A stretch of 64,000 nucleotides of DNA, taken from NCBI RefSeq assembly GCF_963576545.1, contig NC_083638.1:8370022-8434021 (forward strand), in the 5' to 3' direction. Shown here piece after piece: positions 12,985 through 24,733 of this stretch. Below the pieces are notes generated by a model that was not told the DNA's origin, searched no databases, and saw nothing but the letters and a program-made list of their open reading frames with translations. Numbering within the stretch: the stretch's first letter is position 1; every line of letters starts with the position of its first letter. The translations under genes were made by a program, and so were the position numbers. Source of the DNA: Limanda limanda (Eukaryota; Chordata; Actinopteri; Pleuronectiformes; Pleuronectidae).

Positions 12985-13058
12985 TATAAATGTATGAGCT
13001 ACTGGATTACTTAAATTTCCCACAGGATTAATAAAGCATCCATCTATCTATCTATCTA
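12985..13058 (+). mobile_element. 3' tail of a retroposed element with (ATCT)n
   Basis: The phrase AATTTCCCACAGGATTAATA followed by AAGCATC and an (ATCT)n run is the typical 3' terminus of fish non-LTR elements and SINEs, as I recall them. The 5' limit is not visible. The preceding 100-200 bp may belong to it. Confidence 0.5.
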
Positions 13059-13998
13059 AAATTCCTGTCCACAAAAACACATTTAAAAGTTACAGCTACA
13101 GAAATGACTACTAACGAGAAACCGCGAAGGTGAAAAGCAACAACATGCGTGAAACTTCTGTGCTTTGAAAATATGAATGAGCGTTTGTGCACTTCTGCCT
13201 TTGTTTTGAGAGCTTCTTAGTTTAAATAGCCACTAATTTCAGAGTAAAAGCATTTTGCCTCCACGACCGGTGGATGAGTCATGACTGATAAGAGCAGGAA
13301 GTGAATGTGGTGAGTGCGTCATTGTTTCCAAACATCTGCATTTTCAAGTGTGGATGTGGCCGAATTCAATTCTTGTCTCAGCAACTCTAAGCAACGTTAA
13401 AAATCCATTCCTGTACTTAGGGTGAATCTCTATAAATCAGAAGTCAGAGTCACTGCTTGGTCCACTACAGTAACCTCCAATGTCCCCAGAAGCAAAGGTG
13501 TAATGCCCACTGAGCTCCTCCAGGACGCTGCAGTGTTCTCACCATGATCCTCCGTCACATCTGAAGAACACACCACGTGCACGTTCGTGTAGAAAGAGCC
13601 CAAACGCATTGGGAATTGGCGTAAGTGAAATCAAATTGGCAGTAAACATGCAGAGAGGCAGGAGGCCGGCCCATCGGCCCATCGGCCCTGATGGAGCGTT
13701 CATGGAGCAGAGGCCACGGTGACGACAGCACTAACAGCCTCATCACGCAGCCATTAGCCTCACAGGGGCTGAGATGTGGTGGCACTCCTGCTCTCTGGGG
13801 ACCGGGGGGGCCAAGCTGGTGGGGGCCTTCAGGCCAAAGGCATCCAACCCCCCCACCCCCCCCGGAGGAGTGATAAATCACCTGGCTCCTGACAGCAGCA
13901 GCGTGGAGAGGAGTCACCTTGGGTGGAGCCTGCGCTGGGAGACGTTTGCTTACTAATGATTCTCTTTTTCCTCTTGCATCACCATTTATCCTCTCTCA
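13059..13998. other. unique sequence
   Basis: No gene recognised. G/C-rich runs at 13800-13862 open frames on both strands that look compositional. Confidence 0.55.
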
Positions 13999-14000
<2 letters not shown>

Positions 14001-14037
<37 letters not shown>

Positions 14038-14046
14038 AGACACACA
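14001..14046. repeat. (CA)n microsatellite
   Basis: CA run with AACACACAGA interruption at the 3' end. It lies about 140 bp from a TG-rich array in inverse sense. Confidence 0.97.
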
Positions 14047-14090
14047 CCTGGTGGGGTGTCCTCCTCTGTGATTACAGCAGCGTGTCACTA

Positions 14091-14108
14091 CTGCTGCTGC
14101 TGCTGCTC
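14091..14108 (+). repeat. (CTG)6 trinucleotide repeat
   Basis: Six perfect CTG units, a short tract of a type known to be unstable when long. Confidence 0.95.
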
Positions 14109-14186
14109 GGCCTCTCGTGTCACTGGGAGCTGCACGGAGAGATAATGGAGCTGAAAGTCCAGAGAAGACAAAAAGCATAGAAATCA

Positions 14187-14251
14187 TGTGTGTGTTTGTG
14201 TGTTTGTGTGTTTGTGTGTTTGTGTGTTTGTGTGTTTGTGTGTTTGTGTGT
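14187..14251. repeat. 8-bp (TGTGTGTT)n array
   Basis: Regular TGTGTGTT units, about eight copies. All three plus-strand frames stay open across it, which explains the Cys/Val/Phe-rich frames. Confidence 0.95.
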
Positions 14252-14771
14252 AGGGCTCCATCATCCAGAGCTCTCATCCCGATCTGACGTGTTGTGTACA
14301 GTCTGTCATGACACCACATGTCACACACCAGTGAGGGAATCATGGATTCAGAGGCTCCCTCCTCCTCCTCCTATCGGGGGGACACACAGGCACGTTCCTG
14401 TTTACAGGCCGGGAGGAACCCAGCATGTCATGTGACGTGTTCTTCTGCTCACGGTTCACCGGTTGTGTTTCTATTAAGGCAGAAAACCGAGGCTCATACT
14501 GGTGCACCAGTGGAACCAATGAAGTCTGGAGCTTGTACGTGTGTAGCTCTGAAAAAATTCTTAGTTTCGCGATTGGTTGAGTTCAGGAGCAAATATGTCC
14601 TCTGGTTGTACTGGGAATGGATCACAGGCAGTTTATAGGCCCATAATGACGTTTCCTATGTAGTATCAAAATAGAATCACAGTATTTACACTATCCTCAC
14701 ATCTCACATGGAGTTCTTCTGTAAAACAATGAGTTTCCATCACTAAAAGTCACAATTCTTCATCATTTTGG
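14252..14771. other. unique sequence
   Basis: No gene recognised. Confidence 0.55.
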
Positions 14772-14856
14772 TCGATGTTCCTTCCACTAACATGGAGGAG
14801 GCTTGGTTTACGACCTCTAGTCATGTGGTTCATCTTTATATAAAGTCTGTGGTGCC
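14772..14856 (+). mobile_element. MITE-like dispersed repeat, copy 2 (partial)
   Basis: Begins with TTCCTTCCACTAACATGGAG, identical to copy 1, and ends with TTCATCTTTATATAAAGTCT, the degraded right terminal repeat. The central CAGGGGGCGATC block has been deleted. The left end is absent. Confidence 0.65.
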
Positions 14857-15203
14857 AAACCTTCACCGCATGTCGTGTTCTCCAGTCGACAATCACTCCT
14901 TCCTGACAGAAATGGGTTTTCACAATTTAACGAGCCAATGAATAATCTGTAGGAAAGGGTCAAAGGCAGCTGCTTTAATGACGAGAGGCCTTTTGTTTCC
15001 CTTCTCTCTTTATGCACCGTTTCCTCCGAGCGAACATTCATTTATCACCGAGGCTGTTTGATGACTTGACACAAACATACAGATCATTTTTTATAACCTG
15101 ACCAACGGCTCACTGACATCCGGCTGATTCCTGAAACGCTTCCTCACTAATTCACGCTCTGGGAGTTTTTAAACAAAGGTTCAACGTTGTTAGTGCAGAA
15201 AAC
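14857..15203. other. unique sequence
   Basis: Nothing recognised. Confidence 0.55.
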
Positions 15204-15283
15204 ACAGTAAACACACAACACAGAAAACACACAACACAGTAAACACACAACACAGTAAACACACAACACAGTAAACACACAAC
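15204..15283. repeat. 16-bp minisatellite, 5 units
   Basis: Unit ACAGTAAACACACAAC in five consecutive copies. The second differs by one base (ACAGAAAA). Confidence 0.95.
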
Positions 15284-15946
15284 CCTTCCACCCATTTCTT
15301 GACATATTTGGAAGAAAGGCCGTCACAACTGCAGACACGTCTAGTCTGTTATTATGCCGACTGTCAACTTTTCATTTCTTCTGTTTCGTTGTTTTGAGAT
15401 AGAGCTGAGATTTTTTTACTCCGAATATTTGAGTTTTGAATAAACTGGAGGAGCAAACACCAAAATAACTGATTGTGTTTTACATATATACATAGACATA
15501 AATGTTTATATACTGTATATATGTATGTACGTGCATTTTATGAATGTTTCTATAGGCTTTTCATATCCTTGTTGTTATTATTTAAAATCCCCTGTATTTC
15601 AAGGCAGAAACTAAAAATACATCTTAGGAAAATTAACATTTAAGCAGATTTTATTTTGAGATCTGGCAAAAAAGATACCAATCAATATCTAGTGTAAAAT
15701 AACTAATGACTCTTTTGTATCTTACAAGTGTAGAAACTAAGCTTGTTTCTGGAGCATTTCTTTTGTATAACAGTAAAACTCTGGCCTGTGATACTCCAGA
15801 GAAAGACTTAATGTAAAATCATGATTGATCCCTTTATTTCACAGTGTGCACAGTTTGCTCTGTTTCTGAGATGCAATAACACTTTATTGGTCCCTGTGTG
15901 GGTCTGCATCTCTGTGAATATGTGCATATGCATGTGCATCTGTTTG
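15284..15946. other. AT-rich unique sequence with a 12-bp perfect inverted repeat
   Basis: TACATATATACA (15481-15492) and TGTATATATGTA (15514-15525) are perfect reverse complements around a 21-nt AT-rich spacer. This is a cruciform candidate. No gene seen. Confidence 0.6.
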
Positions 15947-15960
15947 TATGTGTTTGTGTT

Positions 15961-15993
<33 letters not shown>
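15947..15993. repeat. (TG)n microsatellite
   Basis: TG run with TTTG interruptions at its 5' side. Confidence 0.96.
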
Positions 15994-17022
15994 CTCACAT
16001 GCCCTTTCTCACCATACATGCTAATTACTATAGATTAAACTGCAGTCTCTTCCTCATTAGAACTTAATGGGCTTCTAATGACTTCATCACCTCCTCTGGA
16101 TTATATCGATGTTCATGAGAGAGACTTCTTTCTGTGGCAAGACGTGTGCATTTCCATGGTAAGGAAACAATGGACAAAATCTGGGGTCAAGAACCCAACT
16201 CAGAATAAATATAACATGCAGGTTGCACCTTAACCACATGCTTATTATAATTTCATATTCAGAAGCTGCAGTTTCTTAAAGACGTTTTATCTCGTTTTGC
16301 AGAACTGAGAAAACCTCTGAGATAAGAAGTGTCTTCAAGAAATCGATCTTTCCAGACATCTAGGAGCGGCTGACTTGAATCCACCAGCTACAACAGCTCT
16401 TACTGTTCCCGTCGTATGGAAAACAATATATACGGCACAAGAAGAATGACACCTCTGCATTCTCAAACGCAGACTCACAACACGCCGGGTGACACAACAT
16501 TAACTCTGCCCTCGGCTATTAATCTGCGAGCAGCTTTTCAGTTCACTGTTCACAACAGTAACAAGGCTACAACGATCTGTGTTCCCACGTATGTTCATCC
16601 CAATTTCACACTTGCACGATGAGGCCCGCTGTGAAATGCAAATGAGCCTCACACGCAGCGTCACAACCCTGTGTGTTGTTAACACCTCGCACTAACCAGG
16701 ATTAGTCATTGTGCGACTTTCCTGAGGCAAGAAAACATATTTAACTCACTGATATCTAACTGGGAGAACTTGCTGCAGGTAAGTAACAAAGAGGGCACAA
16801 CATTTTGTGTATTTGTTGTCGTATTAGGCTGAATTATGGATCATTATTATGTGGTCGTTTATTTTGATTTTCTGTCGATGTTCAATGCAACACAAATGTA
16901 TTCTGATACAGAGAGAAGTGCACACATTCATTTACAGAATGTACACAACTAAAGGGCTTCACACAAAACCCCTCAAACACAAGACTTTAAGGAAAATACA
17001 CACCCAACACAAAGCACACTTT
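15994..17022. other. unique sequence
   Basis: No gene recognised. A consensus-quality donor CTGCAG|GTAAGTAAC occurs at 16780-16794 with a short open stretch upstream, but no good acceptor. An ATGCAAAT octamer is at 16636-16643. Confidence 0.5.
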
Positions 17023-17043
17023 CACACACACACACACACACAC
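17023..17043. repeat. (CA)n microsatellite
   Basis: Short CA run. Confidence 0.95.
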
Positions 17044-17153
17044 GAATACACAATGTAAGCCTCAGTTACCATAGAGACAGGGCACTCTGGACATATTGAG
17101 GATTTATTAAAAAGCCTCCCTGGCAGCGTTATTCCCTGTGCACCCTCAGAGCA

Positions 17154-17169
17154 TACACACACATACACA

Positions 17170-17258
<89 letters not shown>
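17154..17258. repeat. (AC)n microsatellite, ~105 bp
   Basis: One of the longest AC arrays here, with single-base interruptions near the 5' end and about 42 uninterrupted units. Confidence 0.98.
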
Positions 17259-17260
<2 letters not shown>

Positions 17261-18222
17261 TCACCAGGCTGCAGGAGTGAATGTTCGGTATCACACTAAC
17301 CTGCACTCTATGGCTCCACACTCATCCAGACACTAATGATCAACTTTTACCAAAACTCCCGGCGTCTGTGGCGATGATGTCATTACCGAGGCTGATAGTG
17401 AAGGAACCACACCCCCCCTGACAGGGAGATTCAGGGAGTTCCAGAGTCCGAGCTGCAGTGGCAGACTTGTCCTGTAATTGGACGGAGAACTAGGAAAACA
17501 CCGGAGCCTGACAGGCAGCGACACTATTCTCCCTTCAGAGTCTGAGTTTCATGGTTTTTTGGGCCAACGCTCCTCGGCTCACTGTACTCGGCTCGTTCCC
17601 TTCACTGCTTCACGAGTGAGGGAACTCGAACTGACCTCAAAAAGAAGAAACTTGAGATACGGAGAGAGTCAAGAAATGAGTGTCACAAAAGTATGGATTA
17701 ATGCAAATGATGCAACTTAACTGTTGCAAAGTCGTGGCCCCAATTTAAAAGACCAAGGAAATCATTATCTGGATATAATGACCTCACAACATTTTGGTCA
17801 TTTGGCACAGCCCTGAACTACAGTCGTCCAAAAAAACTGAATTTATTACACCTTTTTCAAAACAGTGTCTAAAATGTTAATTTTTGATTCGCTACTGTTA
17901 CAAAGAATTCTTGTTTGGTGAGTGCGAGACTTGATTTGTCTTTGACTTGTAAATATTGTTGAGAAATTACTTTAAAATATGTAAAAACCTCGTGAATAAT
18001 TCTGACAAAACTGAAAAGATTGTATGAATATGAATCATATTTTGCAATAACAAGACCACGACAGCCTGGAGGGACAGGGGATCATCGAAACGACTCGTCT
18101 GGGAGTTCAAATGAATCCATTTGTCCCTCGGTGTGTTCAGGGGCCCGGGACAGAACGAGTTGAACTACGAGAGACATGAGGAGAAATTAAGATGAAAGCA
18201 GAGGTGATGGATGGATGGTGGA
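17259..18222. other. unique sequence
   Basis: No gene or element recognised. Confidence 0.55.
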
Positions 18223-18264
18223 CGGAGGGAGGGAGGGAGGGAGGGAGGGAGGGAGGGAGGGAGG
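18223..18264. repeat. (GGAG)n tetranucleotide repeat
   Basis: About ten GGAG/GGGA units. The plus strand is purine-only and G-rich, so quadruplex or triplex formation is plausible. Confidence 0.97.
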
Positions 18265-18390
18265 ATGTGAAATCAAGTTCTCCTCTGGTTGCCCTGAGGC
18301 TGTTCCACATGAGAGCTCCAGCCCCCCCGCTGCCTGCGTCCACAATACCCAGGACGGCCAAGTCGACTCGTCTCTGACATGTGACAGCAA

Positions 18391-18423
<33 letters not shown>

Positions 18424-18441
18424 CGAGAGAGAGAGAGAGAG
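18391..18441. repeat. compound (GT)10-(GA)n microsatellite
   Basis: Perfect GT run directly followed by GA run with one C interruption. Confidence 0.97.
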
Positions 18442-19178
18442 TATATAGAGACTTCAAACCAGGACATGCTCGTCCATTATTTCATCAGCTCGGTACAAAG
18501 AGCGTCTCCCCTCCCGGCGAGGAGAGAGACGTGAGGGTTACAACCAGGAAGCGGGAGGACGCCCGGACGTCAGGAAGAGGAAACAGGGGGAAGATAAAAG
18601 ACGAGTCTGTCCCTTTCTACTGTAAAAGATCAAATCTGACGGGAAGAGGACAGGAGGGCAGTGAAGGAGAAACGTGAAGACGCACGAGAGACAAAGCGAA
18701 AGACAGAGACAGAATTAATGTGACTGCTGGATGCCATTTGTAAAGTCCTCAAGTCACCGGAGAATCCCCCCCCCCCTCGTCCCCCCGTCCTTCCAGTTTC
18801 ACTTGTCCACCTCACCCCCCCGCCCCGGCCTGTCCTCACATGCACTCATCACGTTGGAACACTTTCACCTTTGAAGTTCCCCTTTGCGTGCTGAACCTTT
18901 TTCATGCATCGCCAGGGGTCCGGGGGTCCAGGCCGTGCAGCCAGAACCTGGAGAATGAGACAGGGCAGAGGCATCTAGGTGGGGGGGGGCAACTGATTTA
19001 TGTTCAAGATCACAGAGACGCTGAAATTGAAGCGAAACCCCCCCCCCCACCACAACTAAAGCAATCTGGAGGAGTGGCACGGTGGCAGAACGGCACAGCC
19101 CGCTGGTTTTGGACGACAGGGGACGTCGTCTGCACATGCGCACACTCGACTCAGAAGACGCACACATGTTCAAATGAT
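18442..19178. other. G/C-rich unique sequence
   Basis: Several C7-C9 and G9 runs. The plus strand has a 233-codon frame (18840-19541) that runs through the CA repeat that follows. It has no recognisable domain and looks like a composition artefact. Confidence 0.5.
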
Positions 19179-19205
19179 ACACACACACACACACACACAC
19201 ACACA
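19179..19205. repeat. (AC)n microsatellite
   Basis: AC run of about 13 units. Confidence 0.96.
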
Positions 19206-22200
19206 TGCCCTCTGGCCTCTGTGTGTGTGTGGGTGAGTGTCACAAGGGGGGCGATCAAAGCCCTCCCAGGCACAGGTATCTCTCTCTCTAATGAAATTAG
19301 CTTTGGTGTTCAGGCAGCCTCGTCTGCAGAAATGAGAACACGGAGGTCCCTCGCCCCCCCGACTAATGTGAAGACATGTGCAGAAAGTGTTGAGTTGCAT
19401 CCAGTGGAAAACCAGCAGAGGAGCAGTGACTCTGTCTCACCCACAGGGGACAAGGGACAAATGCAGGAGAGGACAATTAACCATGTCAATTTTAGTCAAA
19501 CTTCTTATCAGAGGTTGTGGACGACAGTGTCTTTGAACTGAAGGAAGATCATGACCCGCCTCTGAGACGTCCCATTGGTCAAACCTTCGGCCTGAATAAA
19601 AACGATTTTATTAGATATTAAAATTATCTTATCTCATCTTATCTCAGCCAGAATACAAAAAGATAAAAAAAATCTTGTTTCCAGCAGCAGCACTTGAGGC
19701 GTCGTCCACGTTATAAACATCATAGTGATGAAGATTAAATGATCAAACGTTTTAAATAGAGTGGAAACGTTTAATTGATCGGTCAATTCATATGTTATAA
19801 ATATAAAATACTAAGCAAAATATGCCAAAAAATGTAATGTAATTGCTTTTTTTATTATTATTATTTATATTTTTAAGATAAAAAGCTTAATTGATAATGA
19901 AAATAATCTCTGAAGCACTAGTTTAAAAACAAAGCTGTTTGAATAACCCAATGGATAAGTAACAACATCACTTGCTGTCAATGTTTAATTTATATCACTG
20001 GCTGTAATATAGGTGTTGTCGTTTTTTATATCAGTTCTTGCTCAATAAATTTCTCTGACAACTTGATGAACCGTCGTGATACGATTGTAAGAAACTTTCT
20101 ATAAATTCATCCTTAAATGGCTCCATAAGTGTTGAGAAAATACTGTTATTAAATGTGGTTTTATATATTTATGTTTCTTCTTTCGCTTTCTTCACTTGAA
20201 ACGTTCTGTTTATCTAAAGTCTCTGGTTCCTGCTGGTGACGGCACAGTGGTGACAGGGAGATCAAGGTGAAGCCTCTACCTTTGCTTTCTTCCTCCTCTT
20301 CTCTGAATTATGCATTTATTCAATTCCCACTTCCTCAGTCTTTCATCATCAGCTCGTTACAACGCCCAGATGATGTCCAGACACGGCCTTTAAGATCCTG
20401 CACAAAAGGATAAGCCTTCTCTTTCTCATTCCGACTGTATGAGTGTCTGTGTGCCGCCCGCGAAAGACACAACAAGACAAAGCCTTCAAAGACTGTCCAT
20501 CGCTGCAGCTCCTCACTTGCTCTTCCTTTCACATGACAGAGACCCCACCCACCCCTGGGATTTCCCCTTTTTCCCACGGGTGACGGACGGTGCTTCCCTG
20601 GGACACACAATTAAGACAGTGTGGGCGACATCCACTGGAGCAATGCCACTGTGTACATTAGTGTCACAGCTGGAATATAAAATACAAGTCGAGAAACACA
20701 TGCATAATCAGCCCTTTCTCTTTTTTTAAAAACCCCGAAAGATGGTGCAAATTAGCTCTTGTAAAATGGCCAAATCCTTCAATCCCATCAGAAGAACACA
20801 GAGGCTGTCAGTTATCCTCTGGAGATAAAGAGCGTTTCCCTGGAGTGAAGCGAATCCCTTTGAGCTCATTTACAGTAGCTTCAGAAACACAGCGGCCACC
20901 GAAGTGACAGGAAGAAGAAAAACAACCTGAGATAAGGAGGAAGAGGAATGTAAACTACCACTCACCAAACTGGGAACTCGGCCTTTGTGAGGATTTAAAA
21001 ACACTCTGAGCAGAGTGAGACCCTCAGACGTGTGAGTCCTGCAGCAGCGACGGTTTAGATTCAAAACCTCACAAGCCGCCCAATCACGAGGAAACGCTGG
21101 GTTGAACATTAACAGCGACAATGACATCGTGCAATAAAAAAACAACAACTCTTTAACGGCAGGAGAAAGGAAGAGAAAGTGAAATAAAAAACAAGACGCT
21201 GCTGTTTGATGAATCTGCACATTGACCTCCGCTGTCACGCTGCCTTCAAGGGGAAGTTTTTAAACAGGAAAACACAGTTGTCTTCAACTTAACGTTTATT
21301 TAAACTATTATTTACTCTCACACACACTCAGACAGGGCTTCAGACCAGCATGGAAATATTATACCAGTTACATATTCGGTGCAGTAATCTGTCCTGACCT
21401 CTCCCCTTTGTTTTAGACTTTGACACCTGACTTCATACACGTGATGAAAGTCATATATTCTCCTCCAAGGTGTTATTAGCCAATCTCTGTAGATATGGCA
21501 GCTGTAAATGAAGCTGTGAATCCATAACACACCACTCCACATCTGCATTATGGCTACCACACTGACTCTGGAGTCCAGCCCGAGACTCTTTGGTGCCGGT
21601 CTTCAGGGAATCTAGGTCAAACTCTTTGTGTGAAGTTTGACGATCACAGTCTACATCCATCCTGAGGCGTTTTATTTTGAAAACAACATCCAGACGATAA
21701 TTGAATGGTGTTTACAGGAAACAGAAAAATCTACCAACAGGGAACAGCGTGAAAAGTAAAACAAGGTTTCACTTCGGTTGGAACAATGATGAGGTGTAAA
21801 CGTAACTGAATGTATTAGCCTTGCTAACGCTAGCCTGGTTTCCTAACATCTCCATTTCAGCCCATCCGCACTAAAACGCAGCCCCAGTGGTTTTCAAACT
21901 AAAACAGGGATTTTAAACTTGTTGTAGATAAACGTGTAAACACAGCATCAGTGGACGCTCCAGCCATAAATCATCTTTACCGCTCATATTATAATTTCGC
22001 TGCCCTTGTTTGTTCATTGGAAGATGGTGGGTGAAGAAAAAGTGAGATTAAGATTAAGATGAAGATGTGTCAGGTTTTGTTTTGAACCCTGGTCTTAATC
22101 ACGAGTATAGACATGATCCCACGTGTCTTGTGGCTTCATCACATTCTGGTTCACTTCCTGTTCCCCTCAGATTGTTGCCCATGCTTCCTTCACAATGTTC

Positions 22201-22553
22201 AACACATCTCTCTTCCATGTTCTGATGTTTCCACGATTCCAGCGAGGATGTGCATGAGGTTAGCCCTGACGTACGAGCTAATCCGCCGACAGCTGTTTAT
22301 CACAAGTGTTTACGTTTCACTGCAGCTTCAAAACTAAATAAAATCTCTAAAACTGATGAAGCATCTGGGGACAGAAGGATCCGAGTTCTGAGACTCAGCA
22401 GCCGGCAGATCCTCGGAGGACGAGACTAATCAGAGCAGAAAGACAAGCCGTTAACCTGAGGTGCATTAAACACCCGATAATTACAGACATGATTAATCTT
22501 ATTTAATATTGATGTCTGGTAAGTCAGGGACGAAAGGATTAGGAGGATACTGC

Positions 22554-22558
<5 letters not shown>
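19206..22558. other. unique non-coding sequence
   Basis: No gene, array or transposon boundary recognised. 19630-19648 has a short TATCTTATCTCATC stretch reminiscent of a retroelement tail but too short to call. 20730-20860 looks compositionally like a conserved non-coding block. Confidence 0.5.
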
Positions 22559-22600
<42 letters not shown>

Positions 22601-22638
22601 CCTCCCTCCCTCCCTCCCTCCCTCCCTCCCTCCCTCCA
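22559..22638. repeat. compound (TC)19-(CTCC)n microsatellite
   Basis: Perfect TC run passing directly into a tetranucleotide CTCC array of about ten units. The plus strand is pure pyrimidine. Confidence 0.98.
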
Positions 22639-22674
22639 CCGGTGGTTTCATCTTTCACCTTCGCTCTCACATGT

Positions 22675-22720
22675 ACACACACACACAGACACAAACACAC
22701 ACCAACACACACACACACAC
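22675..22720. repeat. interrupted (CA)n microsatellite
   Basis: CA units interrupted by GACACAAA and CCAA. Confidence 0.93.
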
Positions 22721-22964
22721 CCCAAATTAGGTATTTACTGTCTAATGAGGACTCTGGTGCATTCGCTGTATATGCTGTAATATGGCGTTTGGGTTGGGGG
22801 GGGGGAGCTCACTGGAGACTTAATTAACAACTAATTGATTTCATTTGTGGTATTCTGATAGCGATGGCGTACAAATCTGTTCCAAATCAGCCTGGACTGA
22901 ACCATTTACATCACACGGCAGATTACTGGTGGGAAATAAATGGAATATTATAAAGCAAGGCGAT

Positions 22965-22986
22965 GGGGTGGGGGGAGGGGGGGGGG
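22965..22986 (+). other. G-quadruplex candidate
   Basis: Runs of four, six and ten G separated by single T and A bases, which satisfies the usual four-tract G4 rule. Confidence 0.7.
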
Positions 22987-23256
22987 ATAATAGATATGGA
23001 TATGATGGGTTTTGACAAAGAAAAGAGGGAGCAGCCGCTGATCTTTTCTCCTCCCTCTCTCTCTCAGTTTCAGGATAATTGAATTAGAGCAGCGTGATTA
23101 GCGCCTGTACGGCGACACTCTCTCGTTTTCATTAACTCTGACACCGGGTCGGTTCGAGGTGTAAGTAGCTGCTTAGTGAAACTATCGTCAAGACTGGAAT
23201 ATGGAATAATTGTCTCGCGAGGACACGACAAGACTTCTGACCTCAACCGAAGAAAC
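22987..23256. other. unique sequence
   Basis: Nothing recognised before the transposon target duplication. Confidence 0.55.
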
Positions 23257-23402
23257 GTCTTCACTAGGGCTGCAAAGGGGCGGAAAGTTAAGCTCGGGAA
23301 TTTTGGGAATTTTAAAAAAAAAAAAAAATACGCGAATTAAACGCTGAGCAATAAAAAACATCATTCAAAACTCACACGCACACGCTGCACGTTGAATTTC
23401 AT

Positions 23403-23588
23403 GTGTGGAGACATTTCACCCCATCCAATGTAGAAGGAAAGGCTGTGTACATTTGCAAATACTGTGCAAAGACCTATGTTAAGAATGACACAACGATGCA
23501 GAAGCATATAGTCAAGTGCCCAAAGTTTCCTCAGGGCTCAAATCAGCCTATGACAAAACCAAATGTTTGTATTTATGTCTGTATATGA
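23403..23588 (+). pseudogene. hAT transposase N-terminal BED zinc-finger fragment
   Basis: A 61-codon open frame whose first 40 residues have the BED layout: an aromatic start (WRHFTP), then C18-x2-C21 and H35-x3-C39, with the CKYCAKTY and MQKHIVKC words typical of hAT transposases and ZBED proteins. In the family this domain binds the transposon ends. Here the frame runs into the subterminal non-coding part (CIYVCI, then stop). The RNase-H-like catalytic core and dimerisation region are gone, the result of an internal deletion. No independent promoter is visible and there is no sign of host domestication. Confidence 0.8.
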
Positions 23589-23659
23589 CAAGGTAAATAC
23601 AGTTAGTATAAATTACCCACAACATTTCCAGTTTATTCCCGTTAATTCCCGTTAATTAG

Positions 23660-23997
23660 AGGCAGTGGACTAGTGGCAGAAACCTCGACTATGGGCAGAA
23701 AAGGTCTCTGGTTCGTCTCTGGTTCGACTCCACGGAGAAACAACAAAAAGACGATTGATCTGGATTGATCTGTCCAAAAATCCAAGAGGACTCTCCCTAC
23801 CCTGTCTAGTGCCCCTGAGCAAGGCACCTTACTCCCCCAACATCTGCTCCCCGGGCGCCGTACATGGCTGCCCACTGCTCTGTGTGTCCTGCACCAGATG
23901 GGTTAAAAGCAGAGGTTAAATTTCCCTCCTTGCATGAGTGTGCTTGTGCATGTCTGTGCATGTGTTTGGGACAATAAGGTCCTTCGGTCCGAAGAAT
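23660..23997 (+). mobile_element. tRNA-derived SINE inserted in the hAT element
   Basis: The head contains an A-box-like TAGTGGCAGAA (from 23671) and a B box GGTTCGACTCC (23721-23731), which together form an internal RNA polymerase III promoter. The body carries CCCCTGAGCAAGGCACCTTA and GGGCGCCGTACATGGCTGCC, hallmarks of a widespread fish SINE. The tail is ACAATAAGGTCCTTC, followed by T/A-rich sequence. GTCTCTGGTTC is tandemly duplicated just before the B box. The flanks TTAATTAG and TTTATTAG are a plausible imperfect target duplication. The hAT sequence continues on both sides, so the SINE came later. Confidence 0.85.
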
Positions 23998-24221
23998 TTT
24001 ATTAGTTTTCACTAAATATTATGAGAGTGAAATAATTGTTTGTTTTTACTCCTGGTGGGTCTGTCTTGCATTTTAGAGTGTCATTACCTTATTAATACCA
24101 ATTTAACCTTATCCAAAAAAAGTGTAAAAATGCAACAAAGGTAAGAGTCCCTTTAATCTTAATTCCCATGGAAAGTTTCCAATTTTGAATATTCCCGGAA
24201 TTTTGCAACCCTAGTCTCCAC

Positions 24222-24733
24222 AGAGCGAAGAATGAAAACAACTGTTCCATGGTGCGGCTCCGCGACGGCTGGAAGACGCTGCAGGTTCCTCTCGCTCTGT
24301 GCGTCGGGCCGCGGCCCTAACGACCGGCGCTGTGATTTATGAGCCTGTTAGGATCCATCATAAAGCCGTCCGGCGGATGAACGGGAGCTGGAGATACGCC
24401 GGGAGCCCCCCCGCTGGCCTCGGTGTGAATAGACAAACGACCTTGGACACGTAAATCTCTGGGGAAGCTTCATTAGCCCGCGACAGAGCCACAGAGAGCC
24501 ATCACACGGCCTCTGAACGCCCAGGTCCATTCGCTGCAGCTCAGCCGCTCACTTCAGTAAAGTGACCAGCACGCTAACAGCCTGGCCTCTTCCAGTTCGT
24601 GCTAATTATCCAGGATCCTGAGGTGGTTTGACCCAATCACAAACAAACAGCTGACAACAACACGCTCCCTAGTTCAACCGCGCCCTCTCACAGTTCAGCA
24701 GCGACGGGAGCCCAAAGTAATATCAGCTGTCAA
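24222..24733. other. CpG-richer unique sequence
   Basis: 24230-24560 has many CpGs (GGCTCCGCGACGGC, GGGCCGCGGCCC) without CCAAT or TATA boxes that I could align to a start site. No gene recognised. Confidence 0.4.

Larger units (their letters stand above)
23265..24213. mobile_element. deleted hAT transposon (949 bp) with nested SINE
   Basis: The left end reads TAGGGCTGCAAAGGGGCGG. The right end, read inwards on the other strand, is TAGGGTTGCAAAATTCCGGG. These ends, with the subterminal AATTCCCGTTAATT and GGAAACTTTCCATGGG motifs, are those of an abundant fish hAT family as I recall it. The flanking octamers GTCTTCAC (23257-23264) and GTCTCCAC (24214-24221) match 7 of 8, as expected for an old 8-bp hAT target duplication. 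Between the ends remain a BED-finger fragment and a SINE. The catalytic domain is absent, so it cannot move on its own. The low copy identity of the ends suggests an old insertion. Confidence 0.88.

Noticed and set aside
15204..15283. CRISPR array
   Set aside because: The 16-bp units are directly tandem without unique spacers, and the genome is vertebrate.
16690..16788. Exon ending at the consensus donor CTGCAG|GTAAGTAAC
   Set aside because: The upstream acceptor is poor and only 27 codons are open. Not separable from chance.
18840..19541. 233-codon plus-strand frame as a gene
   Set aside because: It crosses a CA microsatellite and G/C runs, has no recognised domain and no promoter or splice support.
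23671..23731. A true tRNA gene from the A and B boxes
   Set aside because: No cloverleaf can be completed. The boxes are continuous with a SINE body and tail.
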